From Venturia oleaginea (Eukaryota > Ascomycota > Dothideomycetes > Venturiales > Venturiaceae), in contig JABMLP010000011.1 in NCBI GenBank assembly GCA_013176395.1, positions 1,488,001 to 1,552,000 on the forward strand: a DNA stretch of 64,000 nucleotides, in the 5' to 3' direction. Below the pieces are notes generated by a model. It was not told the origin of the DNA. It made no database searches and saw nothing but the letters and a program-made list of their open reading frames with translations. Made by a program: the position numbers and the translations under genes. Positions 1-11,281 of the stretch are shown piece after piece; the stretch's first letter is position 1; each line of letters starts with the position of its first letter.

Positions 1-2280
1 TTTGCGTTCGCTGCGGCCGAGGAGGCCGTGTGCGCAGAAGAGTTCGAGTACGTGCTCGGTGGTCTCGCTGCTGAAGATGGGTGGAGCTCAACGTAAGCCG
101 TTGGTACAAGACCTGTGCCTGACGAGCCGCGGACTTTGAGCCAACCCGAGCCATCTATTTGTCATATTAGCAAACCCATATTTTCCGCTTCTCTTCAACG
201 AGGCAAATGGGAGAGTGCACTCATACCATCTTCCTCAACAACCATAACCTCGACACCATCGCTAACCGTAATCTCCCCCTCAGAGTTAGCCTGATACGCA
301 TACAGCATCTTCCCCTTCTGCTCTCCCGAATCTCCATTCGCCCCATCGCCAGGCTCTGATGTAACATATTGCTGCGGTGGCGGCGCAACAAGTCTGTTCC
401 TCCTCGCACCACCCAGTATCGAACTTGATTTCCTCGGAACAGAGCTCTCCTCTTCAGGTGTCCTATCTGTAAGCGTCGTGCCACTAACACTTCTTTGCGC
501 TGTAGCTGAGTACCCACTCGAAAGCGTATTCATAGTATCACTACGACTCAAATCCGACGTGCCTCCATTGCTTTCAGCACCACCATTGGCCGCTACTGTT
601 TTGAATTTGGTAGCTTCTTGTCGCTCAACTTTCAATTTCTTCTTCTCTTCTTTGGTCTGTTCGCCTGGACAATCCGCCGCGCACTTCATCTCGCATTTGG
701 AGTGACAAGTAAATCCGCAGTCTCGACAATTGAAGCCCTTCGCATTGATGCCCCAGATTCTTTCGCCGCAGTAATCGCAGTTTGTCGGTATCTTGAAAGT
801 TTCGGATTTGAAATTGTGGTTTCGCGCGCCGATTGAGACATCACCCACTGCGGAGGTGATTGTCGATATCTCTACCTCAGCTGTCACTTTCTGCCGTGAC
901 GTCTCGTGAAGAGATGTTTGTATATCAAAGAGGGCGCGCACAATTTCGACCTCATCTCTTTTATCGCGGCCTTCCCGGACATTGATGCGGACACGTTTAG
1001 CACCTTCAACTTCACGCTTCTTCATATCTTCATCCCGTTTCAGTTGGGCTAGTTGGGATTTGCTTTTTGTTAGTACGTTCCGCAGAAAGTTCTTCGCTGC
1101 CTCGTCTGCTGCTAGTGTGTCATCATCCAGCCACACAGGACTTGCTTCAAAGACCATTTGTGCAGGCTCTTGCCAATTCGCTATGTTGTGTCGCGCAAAC
1201 ATCATAGAGTCCAGGGTAGGTTTATTTCGAGGTATCTCGGCTGCCAGATGATCGATTAATTCCATGCTACGCTTCAATGTTCCTTTTTCAATTGTGGCTG
1301 CTAGCGACCAGATACCGTTGAGGGAGGATACACGAGTTTCGTTGAGATCTTGCATGCTGTCGAGTAGTTCGGGTATATAGCCGTGGTAATATCGTTCTTT
1401 CTGCTTGTTCGTGACATTGATGCTTATGATGTATGTGTTCTGTGCCTGGTTAGTCCTGATCCCGCGTACGAAGTCTTCAATCCCACCTTCACGTTGTGCA
1501 TCTCTGACATCTGCTGAGCATATGCAGCCTGCGCCTTCTGCTTGCCAAAATCTCCGTCCATCTTCTTCCTGCGATTCTCCACCTCTTGACACACGCTGTC
1601 ATATTTGCTTTTCATCTTCCGGAGATCACCATATGAATTGTCCCTCTCTTTCTCCAATTTGACGGCATAATCCGAGTGAAGCTTCCGTAATTCCTCATAT
1701 CGAAATGCGAGCTGTTTGAGGGGTTCGGCGAGGTTTGTGACCAGTGCCGCGGAGAACTTGTCGTGCTCTGCAGCTCGTTGTTCGAGGGTGGTGAGTTGGG
1801 TAGTCCATGTTGACATAGATGCACTTTTCGATCACAATGAGTCTCTTGTCTTCTTCAATATCCTGAAGAGTATGCGCACCTTTCCAGAGAGCCCGGAGTC
1901 ACCACCGGAGTCTCTCCCACGCTCAGCGCACTCGCTTTCTTTGTCTTCTTCTCAAAGTATTTTCGCGCCAGAGCCGATAACCTTCCGGCATATTCTTTCT
2001 CTATGACGCTTCGTTCGCGGTAAAATTGTTGTATGTCGTCCAGCCATGCGATGCCTCCTGACACCTATACAATGCGCAGTCAGCCTCCCGCATACAGCGC
2101 ATGGCTTCCGAGGGTTGGATTATGGAGAGCGAGGTGTTGGAATCACGTACCCAAGCGTTGACAGGTTTGAAGCCATCCTATAGTTACGTGTCAGCCTAAC
2201 ATGATATTATTCCGTAGACTTGATATCGGGCATACCTTCAGTTCCGCACCAAAACTGGGAGCGAGATCTACGTCTGCCAT
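1..2280 (-). CDS. BZZ1: BZZ1-like F-BAR, C1 and SH3 actin-patch protein (3' end outside window)
   Basis: Proteins of this family bind membranes and recruit actin-nucleation factors at endocytic sites. Frame-consistent exons on the minus strand are 2280-2236, 2177-2151, 2064-1880, 1823-1487, 1445-227 and 154-<1; the 41-bp intron at 1446-1486 is very short but has a GACTAAC branch point. The protein begins MADVDLAPSFGAELK, followed by the FCH/F-BAR region (GIAWLDDIQQFYRERS, then NTYIISINVTNKQKERYY). A C1 zinc finger follows, with H-X12-C-X2-C spacing (CDYCGERIWG, CRDCGFTCHSKC). The first SH3 domain starts at YAYQANSEGE and is completed across the last intron (GSGWLKVR, then GLVPTAYVEL). The usual second SH3 would lie left of base 1. 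The start fits the family N-terminus, and tiny exon 2 (9 codons) is needed to keep the frame. Confidence 0.88.
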
Positions 2281-2914
2281 GATTGGGGATTTGTGTTTTC
2301 TCTATGTACATTTGGCAGCGGGAGCAGTACAGGCGGAGACATGAGTTGTCCCAATATATGACGCGGCAGTTGTGACAGTTGTATGCTTGTTCCAGGGCAC
2401 GAGCCAGTGAACCGGAATTACGAAGGCAAGAGAGTTGAGGCACGATGAGGCTCAAAACTGGGATCTATATTTGCTACAGAATGAAGGCTTTGGTGTGTAT
2501 TCTCTCATTAAATATCCGGGAAGGATTGAATTATACCGTCAATACCGAAGATGTAATTTATGTTGTAAAATATAAATCCCAAGTCACAACAGTCTTCCCA
2601 AAGCAGAGTGGTGGGGCGCTTGGCAAAATGAGGGACAAGACCGGGACAGCTCCAAAGTTCAAATGAAGTTCTTCCAAACACAACAGCCACAGCAACTCGG
2701 CCGCGGCGAGAGGAATTTTCTGCAGCCAAGTCTGTACTTTTAGGGATACCTTCTTCTTCGCCTTTGTGTTGCTCGTATCAATCCTTTCAGCTAGGTCGCC
2801 GCCCGCTTACACGACTGCCTGTGCCTGAAATCATCGTCACATCAATAAAATACATCGCTCACTCTATTGTTTTCACCAACCACACACGAACATCTTCACA
2901 TTACTACAGATATC
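2281..2914. promoter_or_regulatory. Divergent intergenic promoter region between BZZ1-like and DBP5
   Basis: These 634 bp separate two genes read in opposite directions, so both promoters must lie here. Short ORFs in it have no recognisable content. A CA-rich, pyrimidine-biased stretch precedes the DBP5 start, as is usual for fungal 5' leaders. No clear TATA box was picked out. Confidence 0.45.
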
Positions 2915-4541
2915 ATGTCCGACTCTCCAGCTCCCGCAGAGACAGCTGCTCCATCGCTCGCCAGCAGGATCACACGCGACGAGCCCGCTGCCGCAACAGA
3001 AGAATCGACTACGCCCTCCACCAAAACCGAACCCGTCGAGACCGCACCCGCTGAGACTCACAAAACAGAGGTGGCTGACGGTGGAACCGATGGCGCGCCT
3101 ACCGAGCTCAATGGATCTGAGCTGCGCGATGAGCCCGAGTTTGAAGTCGAGGTCAAGCTCATCGACATGCAGGGAGACCCAAACAGCCCACTCTACTCCA
3201 TCAAACGCTTCGAAGACCTCAACTTGTAAGCGAGTATACGGAAGTTGTCAAGCCATTCATGCTAACTCCACCCAGGCCGGAGGCAGCTCTCAAGGGCATC
3301 TTCACCATGAACTTCCGCAAGCCTTCAAAGATCCAGGAACGTGCTCTACCACTGCTTCTCCGCGACCCACCGCAAAATTTGATCGGACAGTCACAATCAG
3401 GCACTGGAAAGACTGCTGCATTCGTTCTCAACATGCTCAGTCGCGTCGACCTCAACGTTAACAAGCCTCAAGCACTCGTCCTCGCACCTTCTCGTGAGCT
3501 TGCCCGACAAATCGAGGGCGTCGTACGCACCATGGGTCAATACATGACAGGCCTCAACGTGGCCGCTGCTGTACCAGACCCGACTCGCCGTGGACCAATG
3601 GAGGCACACATCATCGTTGGCACACCAGGCACGGTGACGGATATGATCCGCCGACGGACGCTAGACTCGCGAGGGATCAAAGTCCTGGTCCTTGACGAGG
3701 CAGACAATATGCTCGACCAACAAGGCCTGGGAGACCAATGCAAGCGTGTCAAGACCATGCTGCCGAAAGATGTGCAGACCACCCTCTTCTCCGCCACCTT
3801 CCCAGAGGACGTCCTTCACTTTGCTCAAATCTTCGCTCCAAACTCGAATATGATCACCCTCAAGACTGACGAGCTTACTGTCGAGGGCATCGCACAATAC
3901 TTCTTCGACTGTGACTCGGAGGAGTCCAAATATGAAACACTTGTCCAGTTCTACAGTCTTCTTTCAATTAACTCGTCCATCATTTTCGTCAAGGTATGTC
4001 TTGCGCTCACGTAATCATGTCAATGAAACTAATATTTTCACAGAAGCGAGAAACTGCTGCAGAGATTGAGCGTCGCATGACAGCCGATGGACACCAGGTC
4101 GCTCATCTCTCTGGTGCCCTCGAGGGCAAGGATCGTGACAACGTCATCGACAAGTTCCGAAGTGGTGCCGCCAAGGTGCTTATTACAACGAACGTCCTCG
4201 CTCGTGGTATTGACGTTCAGACTGTTACCGCCGTCGTCAACTATGATATCCCAGAAAAGCGCCGTGGGGAGGCCGACCCAGAGACCTACCTCCACCGAAT
4301 CGGTCGTACTGGACGTTTCGGGAAAGTTGGTGTCGCCATTAGCTTCGTCTCGGACCGTGAAGGATGGCAAATGCTTCAAGTCATTTCAGCCGCGCTCTCG
4401 TGTAAGATCTTACCCTTGCCTGTTGGTGATTGGGATGAAGTCGAGGCAACCCTTAAGAAGACCATGAAGAGTTCGAGAGCAGGCAAGACGACGAGGGAGA
4501 TGCAGGGTAGCGAGATGGCGCTGGATGGTGCTGCTGCCTGA
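2915..4541 (+). CDS. DBP5: DEAD-box ATP-dependent RNA helicase Dbp5 (mRNA export)
   Basis: Dbp5 remodels mRNPs at the cytoplasmic face of the nuclear pore using ATP, Gle1 and InsP6. Exons are 2915-3225, 3276-3993 and 4044-4541, giving 508 aa. The start was placed at ATG 2915 ([10 protein letters not shown]) rather than the upstream in-frame ATG at 2867 because it fits the family. The N-terminal 100 residues are acidic and rich in Ala, Glu and Thr. Then come the Q-motif region ([17 protein letters not shown]), Walker A ([11 protein letters not shown]), motif Ia (APSRELARQ), DEAD box (VLDEADNML), SAT motif (FSATFP), ARGIDV and motif VI ([10 protein letters not shown]). All helicase motifs are present. 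The two introns (50 bp each) have standard ends, and splicing restores the conserved join FEDLNLPEA and the join IIFVKKRETA. Confidence 0.95.
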
Positions 4542-5135
4542 AGTGGCTATACAGCCCATGATGGCCATTGTAGCGAGAACAGGACGACGCGAATGAAGTA
4601 AATTACTGAAGGAGTCCTTATAGGCGGCATTCATTGGAGCATGTGAACCAGCTCCTCGGGATTTGATTGATTGATTTGATGAAAATGGTGGAATATACCC
4701 ACAGCAGCAGCGAAATTATGCGCAATTGATGAGCAGGAATGCAACAGTAAATCAAAAACTTGTAGCGATTAGGAAGGGATGATTTCGGGTCTGGAATGGC
4801 TTCGATGGTTCGGTATAGATGGTCTTTATCTCGCACGACGCGAATGATCAAGAAAATGTTTTGAGGACTTGATTCTATGTGTCCTAGTCCCGTGATGGTC
4901 GTGATGTGCCCCACTGTGATTTCATATTCTTCCACAGTCTCAAACCTCACCTGCTTTTCATCCCAACAATATCTTACTCGTCTCGAAATCGCTTCTCTTT
5001 TCGCCGTATCTCAAATGGGGCATTGGAGATCACCGCGGTCGTCAACAGTGCTCATCTCTAAAGCAGTAGCATAATGATAAGCCGAGGAAGCCTCTAACAA
5101 GTCAACCTGCTGGACAGAAATCATAGCGTCGTGCT
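4542..5135. other. Intergenic region without recognisable gene
   Basis: It holds the DBP5 3' region and sequence upstream of the HET-domain pseudogene. ORFs of up to 110 codons on the minus strand have no recognisable composition. No RNA gene or repeat was seen. Confidence 0.5.
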
Positions 5136-7321
5136 ATGTTGGTCACGCGAGGCGACGGTCAACAACTGGCGATCTCTCGAGAAGCACAGGAAGAATTCGA
5201 ACCCACCCCCGCGAGAGATCTTTGCGACCACTGCAGAACTCAATTGTTCAACTTGAGCTTCTACTCCAAAGTGGAACGGCTTTGGTCCCGCAGCAGAAAG
5301 CCAGGCGAGGAGATTACAAAGTATGAAATACTCACAAGCGAGCTGTTGAAGGCCTATCAGCGAGGGAAATGTTCGTGGTGCTCGAAGTTGACGATTCTGA
5401 TATATGCAGTGTGGGTGAACAGCATGGATTTGGACCGATTTGAAAAAGCCCTGCAACATCTACGCTCTGATTCTTTACAGAAGGTCGCGATCGTTTTTGG
5501 TTTTGACTTGTCATCCTCGATTGGCACTTTTGAGGCGGTTCTTTCGTGCGATGAAAAGAAACTGAACAGGACGCGTATGAAATATTTACTTGGAACCAGT
5601 GCCATGGGTGGGTCTCCGTAATTGGCTTGAGCACAGCAGTAATGCTAATGCAGACAGACGTTGGTAATCTGCCCATCTTTCCGAAGGTCGATGACAAATT
5701 TGATATGTCCTCTCAGCAGTGCTTTGCTGGCATCAATGGTTTCCTGCATCAATGTTGGACGAACCACCAGCAGCCACTCGGATACTCTTCACAAATGTTG
5801 GCAGGGAAGCAGTATCCCTCTCGATTAATCCGACTTGATCCACTTGTCAGCCCTCGCATTGTTCTAGCCGAGGAGTGTGATCTCAACGGCAGACATGTCA
5901 CTCTTAGCTATGATTGGGGTCAGGGCCAAAGCTGTATTCTGACCCAGTCTGCATGCGATGAGAAATCTTCTGGCCTTGACGTAAAATTGCTCCCGACTAC
6001 TATCCGTCATGCCATCCTCGTCACACAGAATCTGGGGTTCCGATATCTATGTGTGGACGCTCTGTATGTTTACATGTTTACTTTCCCTCTTGCCATGCTG
6101 TTGTTGCCTGTAAAACTACGAAATTTTGAGGTCAAGAACTTCTTGTAATCTACTTACAGGCCACAGATGTATTATCCATGTCGACAAAGAGAGTGAAATT
6201 TCAAAGATGCATGCAATCTACCAAAACTCCTCCCTTACCATTGTTGCAGCTTGCGCCGATTCTGCTTGGGATGGCATACTCAAAATGTCGCAGCCAATCA
6301 AATATCACGAAGAAGAGATAGCATGCTCTTTTGAAGTACCTATCGCTCTCCCGAATCAGGGCTCCGTAAACATATATTTTCGTCCAATATACGACTATGC
6401 ACCAGCACATGATACCATTCACAAAAGAGCTTGGACGTTGCAGGAGCATGTTATGTGTCAGCACCTGGTCATCTTCTCCGAGCATGGTGTGGAATTGATT
6501 TGTAGAGACTAACAACAGACTATTACGTCAAAGGCCGAATATGGCCCTTACGCCAGTATACACGGTCTCGCTCAAACGATCACATTTGGCTTTGCTGGCT
6601 CTCCCAGAAAACATTTGTTTGCTTTGCGTGAGAGTTATAGCCGCCGCTTTCTGTCCGATGGGAATGACAAGCTCTTAGCTATATCAGCTCTTGCTCGTCA
6701 CATGAGTACCCGCTTCAAGGGACGATATCTCGCTGGACTTTGGGAGCAAGACCTTGTGGCAACTTTAGGCTGGTATGTGTGCTCAGGACCAAGCGCAAAT
6801 CGTGAACCACGAGTCAGGGTTTATACTCGACCCCTGGAATACCGCGCGCCCTCCTGGAGCTAGGCGTCTGTCTATGACAGAATATCACAATGTTCGGTCT
6901 CAATGATGGCGATGAAGTCTTCGCCAACTGCAGGGCTGGCGACTGCAAGGTGACATTATCGTCAACTGAAAATTCTTTTGGTGCAGTTGTTGGAGGCATT
7001 TTGGAGCTGATCGGTCGATATCAGGGAACCGAGATCGAGAAAGCCGTGGAACACCATAGCGAGTCGTCGTACCATCTCTTTGGTAACCACAATGCCTGTT
7101 ACATCTATCTCGACGCCGAAGAACCCGAGTTGGATTATTCTGGAGTGATGTTTGTGGGTATCAGTTTGAATCCGCCAGATGGACCTTCTTGGTCAGGTCA
7201 TGTTGGTGGATTAATTCTGTGTGCTGCTGGAGATGCCTGTCATCGACGCGTTGGCGTCTTTGACAAGATAAACCCTTCCTTTTTTGATGGCTGTACGGAA
7301 GGAAAGTTCACCATTATTTAG
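5136..7321 (+). pseudogene. HET-domain (heterokaryon incompatibility-like) gene with in-frame stops and a frameshift
   Basis: HET-domain proteins take part in fungal non-self recognition and regulated cell death. The N-terminal part has a CDHC...CSWC cysteine pattern. The HET core reads VTLSYDWGQG, then YLCVDALCIIHVDKES once an intron at 6064-6166 is removed (acceptor after CCACAG), then QNSSLTIVAACADSAWDGI and AWTLQEHVM. The frame has a TAA at 6510-6512 and a TAG at 6861-6863. The TAG sits exactly where the family motif PSWSWAS needs its second Trp, so TGG has become TAG. After it the frame shifts to another phase near 6890 (FGLNDGDEV...), which then runs open to 7321. A further intron or indel near 5575-5653 is needed to join the first ORF to the HET exon; its ends are uncertain. 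Both stops fit C-to-T changes of the RIP type. It may be a dead allele. Confidence 0.75.
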
Positions 7322-8749
7322 GTCCATGGAGGTTTCGTGCCTCCGTCTCCCTCGAAGCCTGTGTAGCCGGATACGCTCACAAAGCAAACTTCCCGCCCCA
7401 TGATGGATACCGATTAAACCTCACTGACCATGCTAGCAGTTTCGGGACATCCATCGTCAAACGTTTTGCGATGTGGATCTTAAATCAAATTGTCGCTATA
7501 ATTTCTCTAGCTCTTCAAACAGAGGACTGAATCAATAACCTTGTTGAGCTACCTGATCCTATAGGAGACAAACCTACATAAACCGCGGCTTCGATGGTTC
7601 TGTACATATATACACATCATGCATACGCAAAGCTGCACATGACTGGTGCTGAAAAGACTATCGAAGGAATAACAACGCTAAAAACTGAACACGACGATAC
7701 AAAGGAGCACGCGTTCAGCTCTGAAAGATAATTCTCGATGAATAGGCTGTGTTGATAGCTTCGAGACTGATAGTGATGATATTCATTACTAGGCTCGAAG
7801 ATGCGTGAGGCTGTGAGCTATTAAACTTCTCCTCTCTTGATATATCGAAGCCTACTTGATGTAGATAACTCTAGTCTGGAAGTTGCGTTGCATTGATCGC
7901 AAAGCCACATCGATCTGGGCCAGTAAATGGGCTTTGTCTTGGGCTCCTTGTTTCAAATACTAGAGTATTTTATACTTACTCCTCTCATACTGCATAAGCT
8001 TTAATTCCAATATTAGGATGTTGTTACACATACACATAACATCGACTCGTGAGGAACATGTCTGGCTAGTTTGAATGAGTAACGCAGTCATGAGTGATCA
8101 AAATTAAATTGATGGACAGTCACGTCGCAATGAGCGTCTTCTTTAACAATAGAAGTTCTAACGATCATCATCATCATCATCATCATTATCATCATCGTTA
8201 AGATATCCCTTGGCGAGACTTCTCCACCTTTTCAAGCGGTATGTCTTTGCCATTGACCACAACTTCCAACACGTCACCTCGAATACTCAATCTCAATAGA
8301 ATCAAAAACTATTCACGGACACGCCTGCCCTAAGGGTGCTTATCTCTCATCGTATCCTACGTCTTCTTTACTTTTTGAATTTAGAGGCTTTGATTTAGAC
8401 TTAATAGTTTCGTCAACGGTCAACTTAGAGATCCGTGACTCGCCTCACACATACTAGTCTTACTACGTTTAGTTGTATACTATCTATAAGTTTCGCCAGT
8501 ATCCTTTAATTTCAGGACGCTATTTCTGAGGGGTTGGTGGGGAGTATATAATCTACCACGACGACAATCGGGCCGAATTATAGGATAATAGCAGACTTGA
8601 GACATACGTGTACTTCTGGGCGAAGGAGGTATGCGAGCTTCTAATATCGGCTTTGTAATTCTCTTTGAGACTTGAAAATTAAGGAGAGAGCTATGGAAGA
8701 GATTTGAGAATAATATTGTAGTACTATAGCTGGAGGAAGATAATAATAA
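7322..8749. other. Gene-free AT-rich region with a CAT microsatellite
   Basis: No ORF of note on either strand. A (CAT)n tract interrupted by one TAT lies at 8165-8197. The rest is unremarkable AT-rich sequence between the HET pseudogene and the first LTR remnants. Confidence 0.6.
8165..8197 (+). repeat. (CAT)n microsatellite
   Basis: About ten CAT triplets in a row with one interruption (TTATCATCATCG at the end). Confidence 0.85.
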
Positions 8750-9023
8750 TGTGACGGCTTGCTAGGCTACTGGAACAACCACAGTGTTCAAGCACCTAAC
8801 AAGGCGCCACAGTACACGAGCCATGTGACGGCTTGCTAGGCTACTGGAACAACCACAGTGTCCAAGCACCTAACAAGGCGCCACAGTACACGGGCCACAG
8901 CAAGACCTATAAGCAGGCCTTGCCCCCAGCCCCCATTTACATAGCTACCTGTAGTTCACTATCACATTTAGTCCATACCTGATTGCTGCTCACGCCTTTC
9001 ATTAGTTACTACTGGCCGTGACA
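8750..9023 (+). repeat. LTR-like remnant, TGTGACGG...CCGTGACA, with a 74-bp tandem duplication
   Basis: The ends are near-inverted (TGTGACGG at 8750, CCGTGACA ending at 9023), matching the ends of the solo LTRs at 9688 and 30148. A 74-bp unit starting GTGACGGCTTGC is repeated in tandem at 8751-8824 and 8825-8898 with few differences. The last 70 bp also occur at 19568-19640, ending in the same CCGTGACA. No 5-bp target duplication flanks it (AATAA left, ACCTA right), so one side has probably been lost. The Ty3 fragment follows directly. Confidence 0.5.
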
Positions 9024-9370
9024 ACCTATGGCGACGCAACATCAAGACTAAACGACTAAGCGAAAAACTTGACTTCCGGAAGCTCGGTGCTTTCGAAATC
9101 GACGAAGTCAAAGGTGCAGTTAATTACAAACTCAAGCTACCCAAGGGAATGAGAATACACCCGGTGTTCCACATCTCCTTGCTTGAACCAGCACACCCAG
9201 ACGCCCCGCTTAACGAAAAAACATTACTCCAAGGCGATCGACTTGAGTCTGAGTATGAAGTCGAAACAGTTCTTGATCACGCTATTATACGACGTCAACA
9301 CAAGTACCTCATCAAGTGGAAAAACTATCCTACATCGGAAAACACTTGGGAACCTATGTCACACTTGTAG
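9024..9370 (+). pseudogene. Ty3/gypsy pol 3' fragment (integrase C-terminus and chromodomain)
   Basis: The frame reads from LWRRNIKTKR to SEKLDFRKLG, then MRIHPVFHISLLEPAHPDAP, the usual integrase tail, and a chromodomain (EYEVETVLDH, YLIKWKNYPTSENTWEP) ending at TAG 9368-9370. The same segment occurs at about 34530-34870 in gypsy B, with a frameshift there. Here the chromodomain is intact, but everything upstream of the integrase tail is missing. The LTR-like remnant abuts it on the left. Confidence 0.8.
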
Positions 9371-10208
9371 AACTCTCTCCAAGCCCTGCGGGATTTTCAT
9401 CGGGCAAATCCACAGCACTCCAGTCCACCGTCTCTGACCCGTCTGGAGAAAAGAAAGAAGCAAAGTCGAAAGGCTCAGAAGTAACTACTTCACCGCGCCT
9501 CCGCTTCGAGCTTCGCCTCTCTTCATCCTCCTTCTCCAACTCGTCCAACAAACAAATTGTTTTCGATTTCGCTCTTTCACAAGCCTGTTTCAGGATAAGC
9601 TCGTTACGCTTAATCCGCTCCAACAACGTCGACTGCTTCTTTTGCCGACGAACGACCTCTTCCATCATTATCCGAACCTCGTCATTCTGTCACGGTACGA
9701 CCGCGGACAAGTCCTTCCCATCGTTGGGGTGGCCCCACGGTACGTGATCAAGGCAGAACCGTAGTTCTGCCGAGGAAAGGTTTTAAAAGCCTGCGTGGCT
9801 TCAACCAATACGTAGCTCTTTGAGCTACGTCCTGTCGTCAAACCTGCCTGTTGGTTTGCCTGCCAGTTTGTATATAGCCTGTTGAATGATACCTGTTCCT
9901 GCTGCTGCTCCTTCCTCCTGATACCCGAACCCGCCCCGTGACACATTCACTACTGACAGCTTTTCCTTATCCTCAGCAATTCTCTGTTCCTTCTCTTCGC
10001 GAGTTTTGTCCAGCAACTCCCACGACACTTCAACACACGGTTTCCCCAGTCTCTTGCAGCTAGCGCATTTCGTTGAGCGCGTGGACGGCATTATGATGCA
10101 AGTGCGGTTATTTTCGAAACAAAGTTGACAGGAGAAAAGCGCAGGCTCTCCGTAGGTAGAAATTTCTTTGACGGACCTTTTGCGGTCTTGAGTATGTTTG
10201 GAACTCAT
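9354..10208 (-). pseudogene. Antisense zinc-cluster and coiled-coil ORF of a Ty3 element, split by a solo LTR
   Basis: Removing the solo LTR (9688-9943) and one copy of its CATTC duplication makes one continuous frame from ATG 10208 to TAG at 9356-9354, about 200 codons. The join reads KLSVVN then DEVRIMMEEVV. The N-terminal half has C-X2-C-X6-C-X10-C-X2-C-X6-C spacing (SCQLCFENNRTC ... KCASCKRLGKPC), which matches fungal Zn(II)2Cys6 clusters. A charged heptad-like stretch (MMEEVVRRQKKQSTLLERIK) and a tail ending GLGESSTSVT follow. The ORF is convergent with pol, and their ends overlap by 17 bp. Its 3' half recurs antisense at 34864-35175. Antisense ORFs after pol are known in some LTR retrotransposons; a DNA- or RNA-binding role is inferred. 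Confidence 0.6.
9688..9943 (+). mobile_element. Solo LTR (TGTCACGG...CCGTGACA) with 5-bp target duplication
   Basis: 256 bp with 8-bp perfect inverted ends, flanked by CATTC at 9683-9687 and 9944-9948. It interrupts the antisense zinc-cluster ORF. A closely similar copy in the opposite orientation lies at 30148-30402, and its first ~185 bp match the LTR starting at 35192. Confidence 0.88.
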
Positions 10209-11093
10209 TTTTGATTTTGGGCTGCGGGGCTGGTGCCACCTTAAATAAGCGCTGAGGGACCAGCTTACTAAGGATGAGGGCTATATTACGGACATTGTCA
10301 CGTGGACATGTATTCGTTTGTATTCGGATGGATTTGATTGTATTCATGTGCATTCAAATACATGCCATTCTATCTCCTTATGATTGGTTGATCGTTACAC
10401 AGACGATGTAAGATCACGTGTGGTTCATTCTCGTCATTCTTGGCGAAATGAACAAAATGAACTTCCAGGTTCATTTGCTTCATTATGTTCATTTTGAACA
10501 AAATGAACATATTAAAGAGCTAGGATTTCTTAGAAGATGGATCTCTATATATAGGGCGAGACTCTGCTCCCTCAGTGTCTCGTATCTTCACTCTCTAGCT
10601 ACTTCGCTATTTGTTAAGGGATGGAATCCTTCTCTCTAGCTTATCCATGACTGGATTTCCAATTGTTCTCTTGTTATTCTGCAAGCTGTCATGTTCTATT
10701 TTGCAAGCTGTCATGTTCTATTTTGCAAGCTGTCATGTTCTATTTTGCAAGCTGTCACGTTTCCATTTAAAGATACTTTCTAGAAGGATCTATTGTAAGA
10801 GGAGGATTATATATACGAGCTATCCTTCCTGTACTTACACTTTCTTCTCTGCACTTAGATACTTGAAATATAAGCTGTCTTCCCTCACTTGCGAAACACC
10901 TTTGAGGGTTGAACTCTTACACTATTGCTTTTAGTTAACAATTCACGACTCTTATATTTTGCAAGCTTCGCTTTAGTTGTTTGATACGATATTGTCGCCC
11001 CGGACCACTTGAACCCTACTATACGTATTAGCCAAATCCAGCTAGATTACTTTGAGTCATAGCCTCTGCGTAACAGTACGAGAAATACCTAGG
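10209..11093. repeat. Patchwork of LTR-like repeats and a 22-bp minisatellite
   Basis: It contains 10412-10600, a promoter-like repeat (TATATATAGGGCGAG) that recurs at 23030-23178. It also has a 22-bp tandem repeat at about 10679-10760 and a 3' part of LTR family A (10803-10921, ending GAACTCTTACA). No gene is visible; the ORF over 10611-10934 is made by the minisatellite. Confidence 0.65.
10679..10760 (+). repeat. 22-bp minisatellite, about 3.7 copies
   Basis: The unit AAGCTGTCATGTTCTATTTTGC is repeated head to tail; the last copy diverges at AAGCTGTCACG. Confidence 0.88.
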
Positions 11094-11269
11094 TATTACG
11101 GGACGGTAGCTGGAAAGACGCAGCATACTCGTAGCCAAAGATTGTTTAGATTCAGTTAAAGAGTGAAGGTATCTACAAACAGAGAACCTCAATGAGGTTC
11201 TTTCTCTATACTAGGCTCAATCAGGCTTAGGCTCTTAGCCTATACCAACTATGGGCCATGCCCATAACA
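11094..11269 (-). repeat. gypsy A 3' LTR
   Basis: 176 bp, nearly identical to 16496-16671 and 62117-62291. It lies directly downstream of the polypurine tract and the pol stop codon on the minus strand. Confidence 0.9.
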
Positions 11270-11281
11270 TTACCCCCCTCC

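Noticed and set aside
2207..2455. Cys-containing ORF upstream of BZZ1 (CHNCRVIYWDN...)
   Set aside because: Overlaps the true first exon in another frame and lies mostly in the promoter region.
3397..4379. Minus-strand ORFs under DBP5
   Set aside because: Shadows of the helicase exons.
5190..5200. tRNA-like TTCGAAT word
   Set aside because: No acceptor or D-arm partner; it lies in HET coding sequence.
10679..10760. Regularly spaced repeats that could suggest a CRISPR-like array
   Set aside because: The units are contiguous 22-mers without spacers, and the genome is eukaryotic.
10611..10934. ORF of 107 codons over LTR scraps
   Set aside because: It consists of the 22-bp minisatellite and an LTR fragment.
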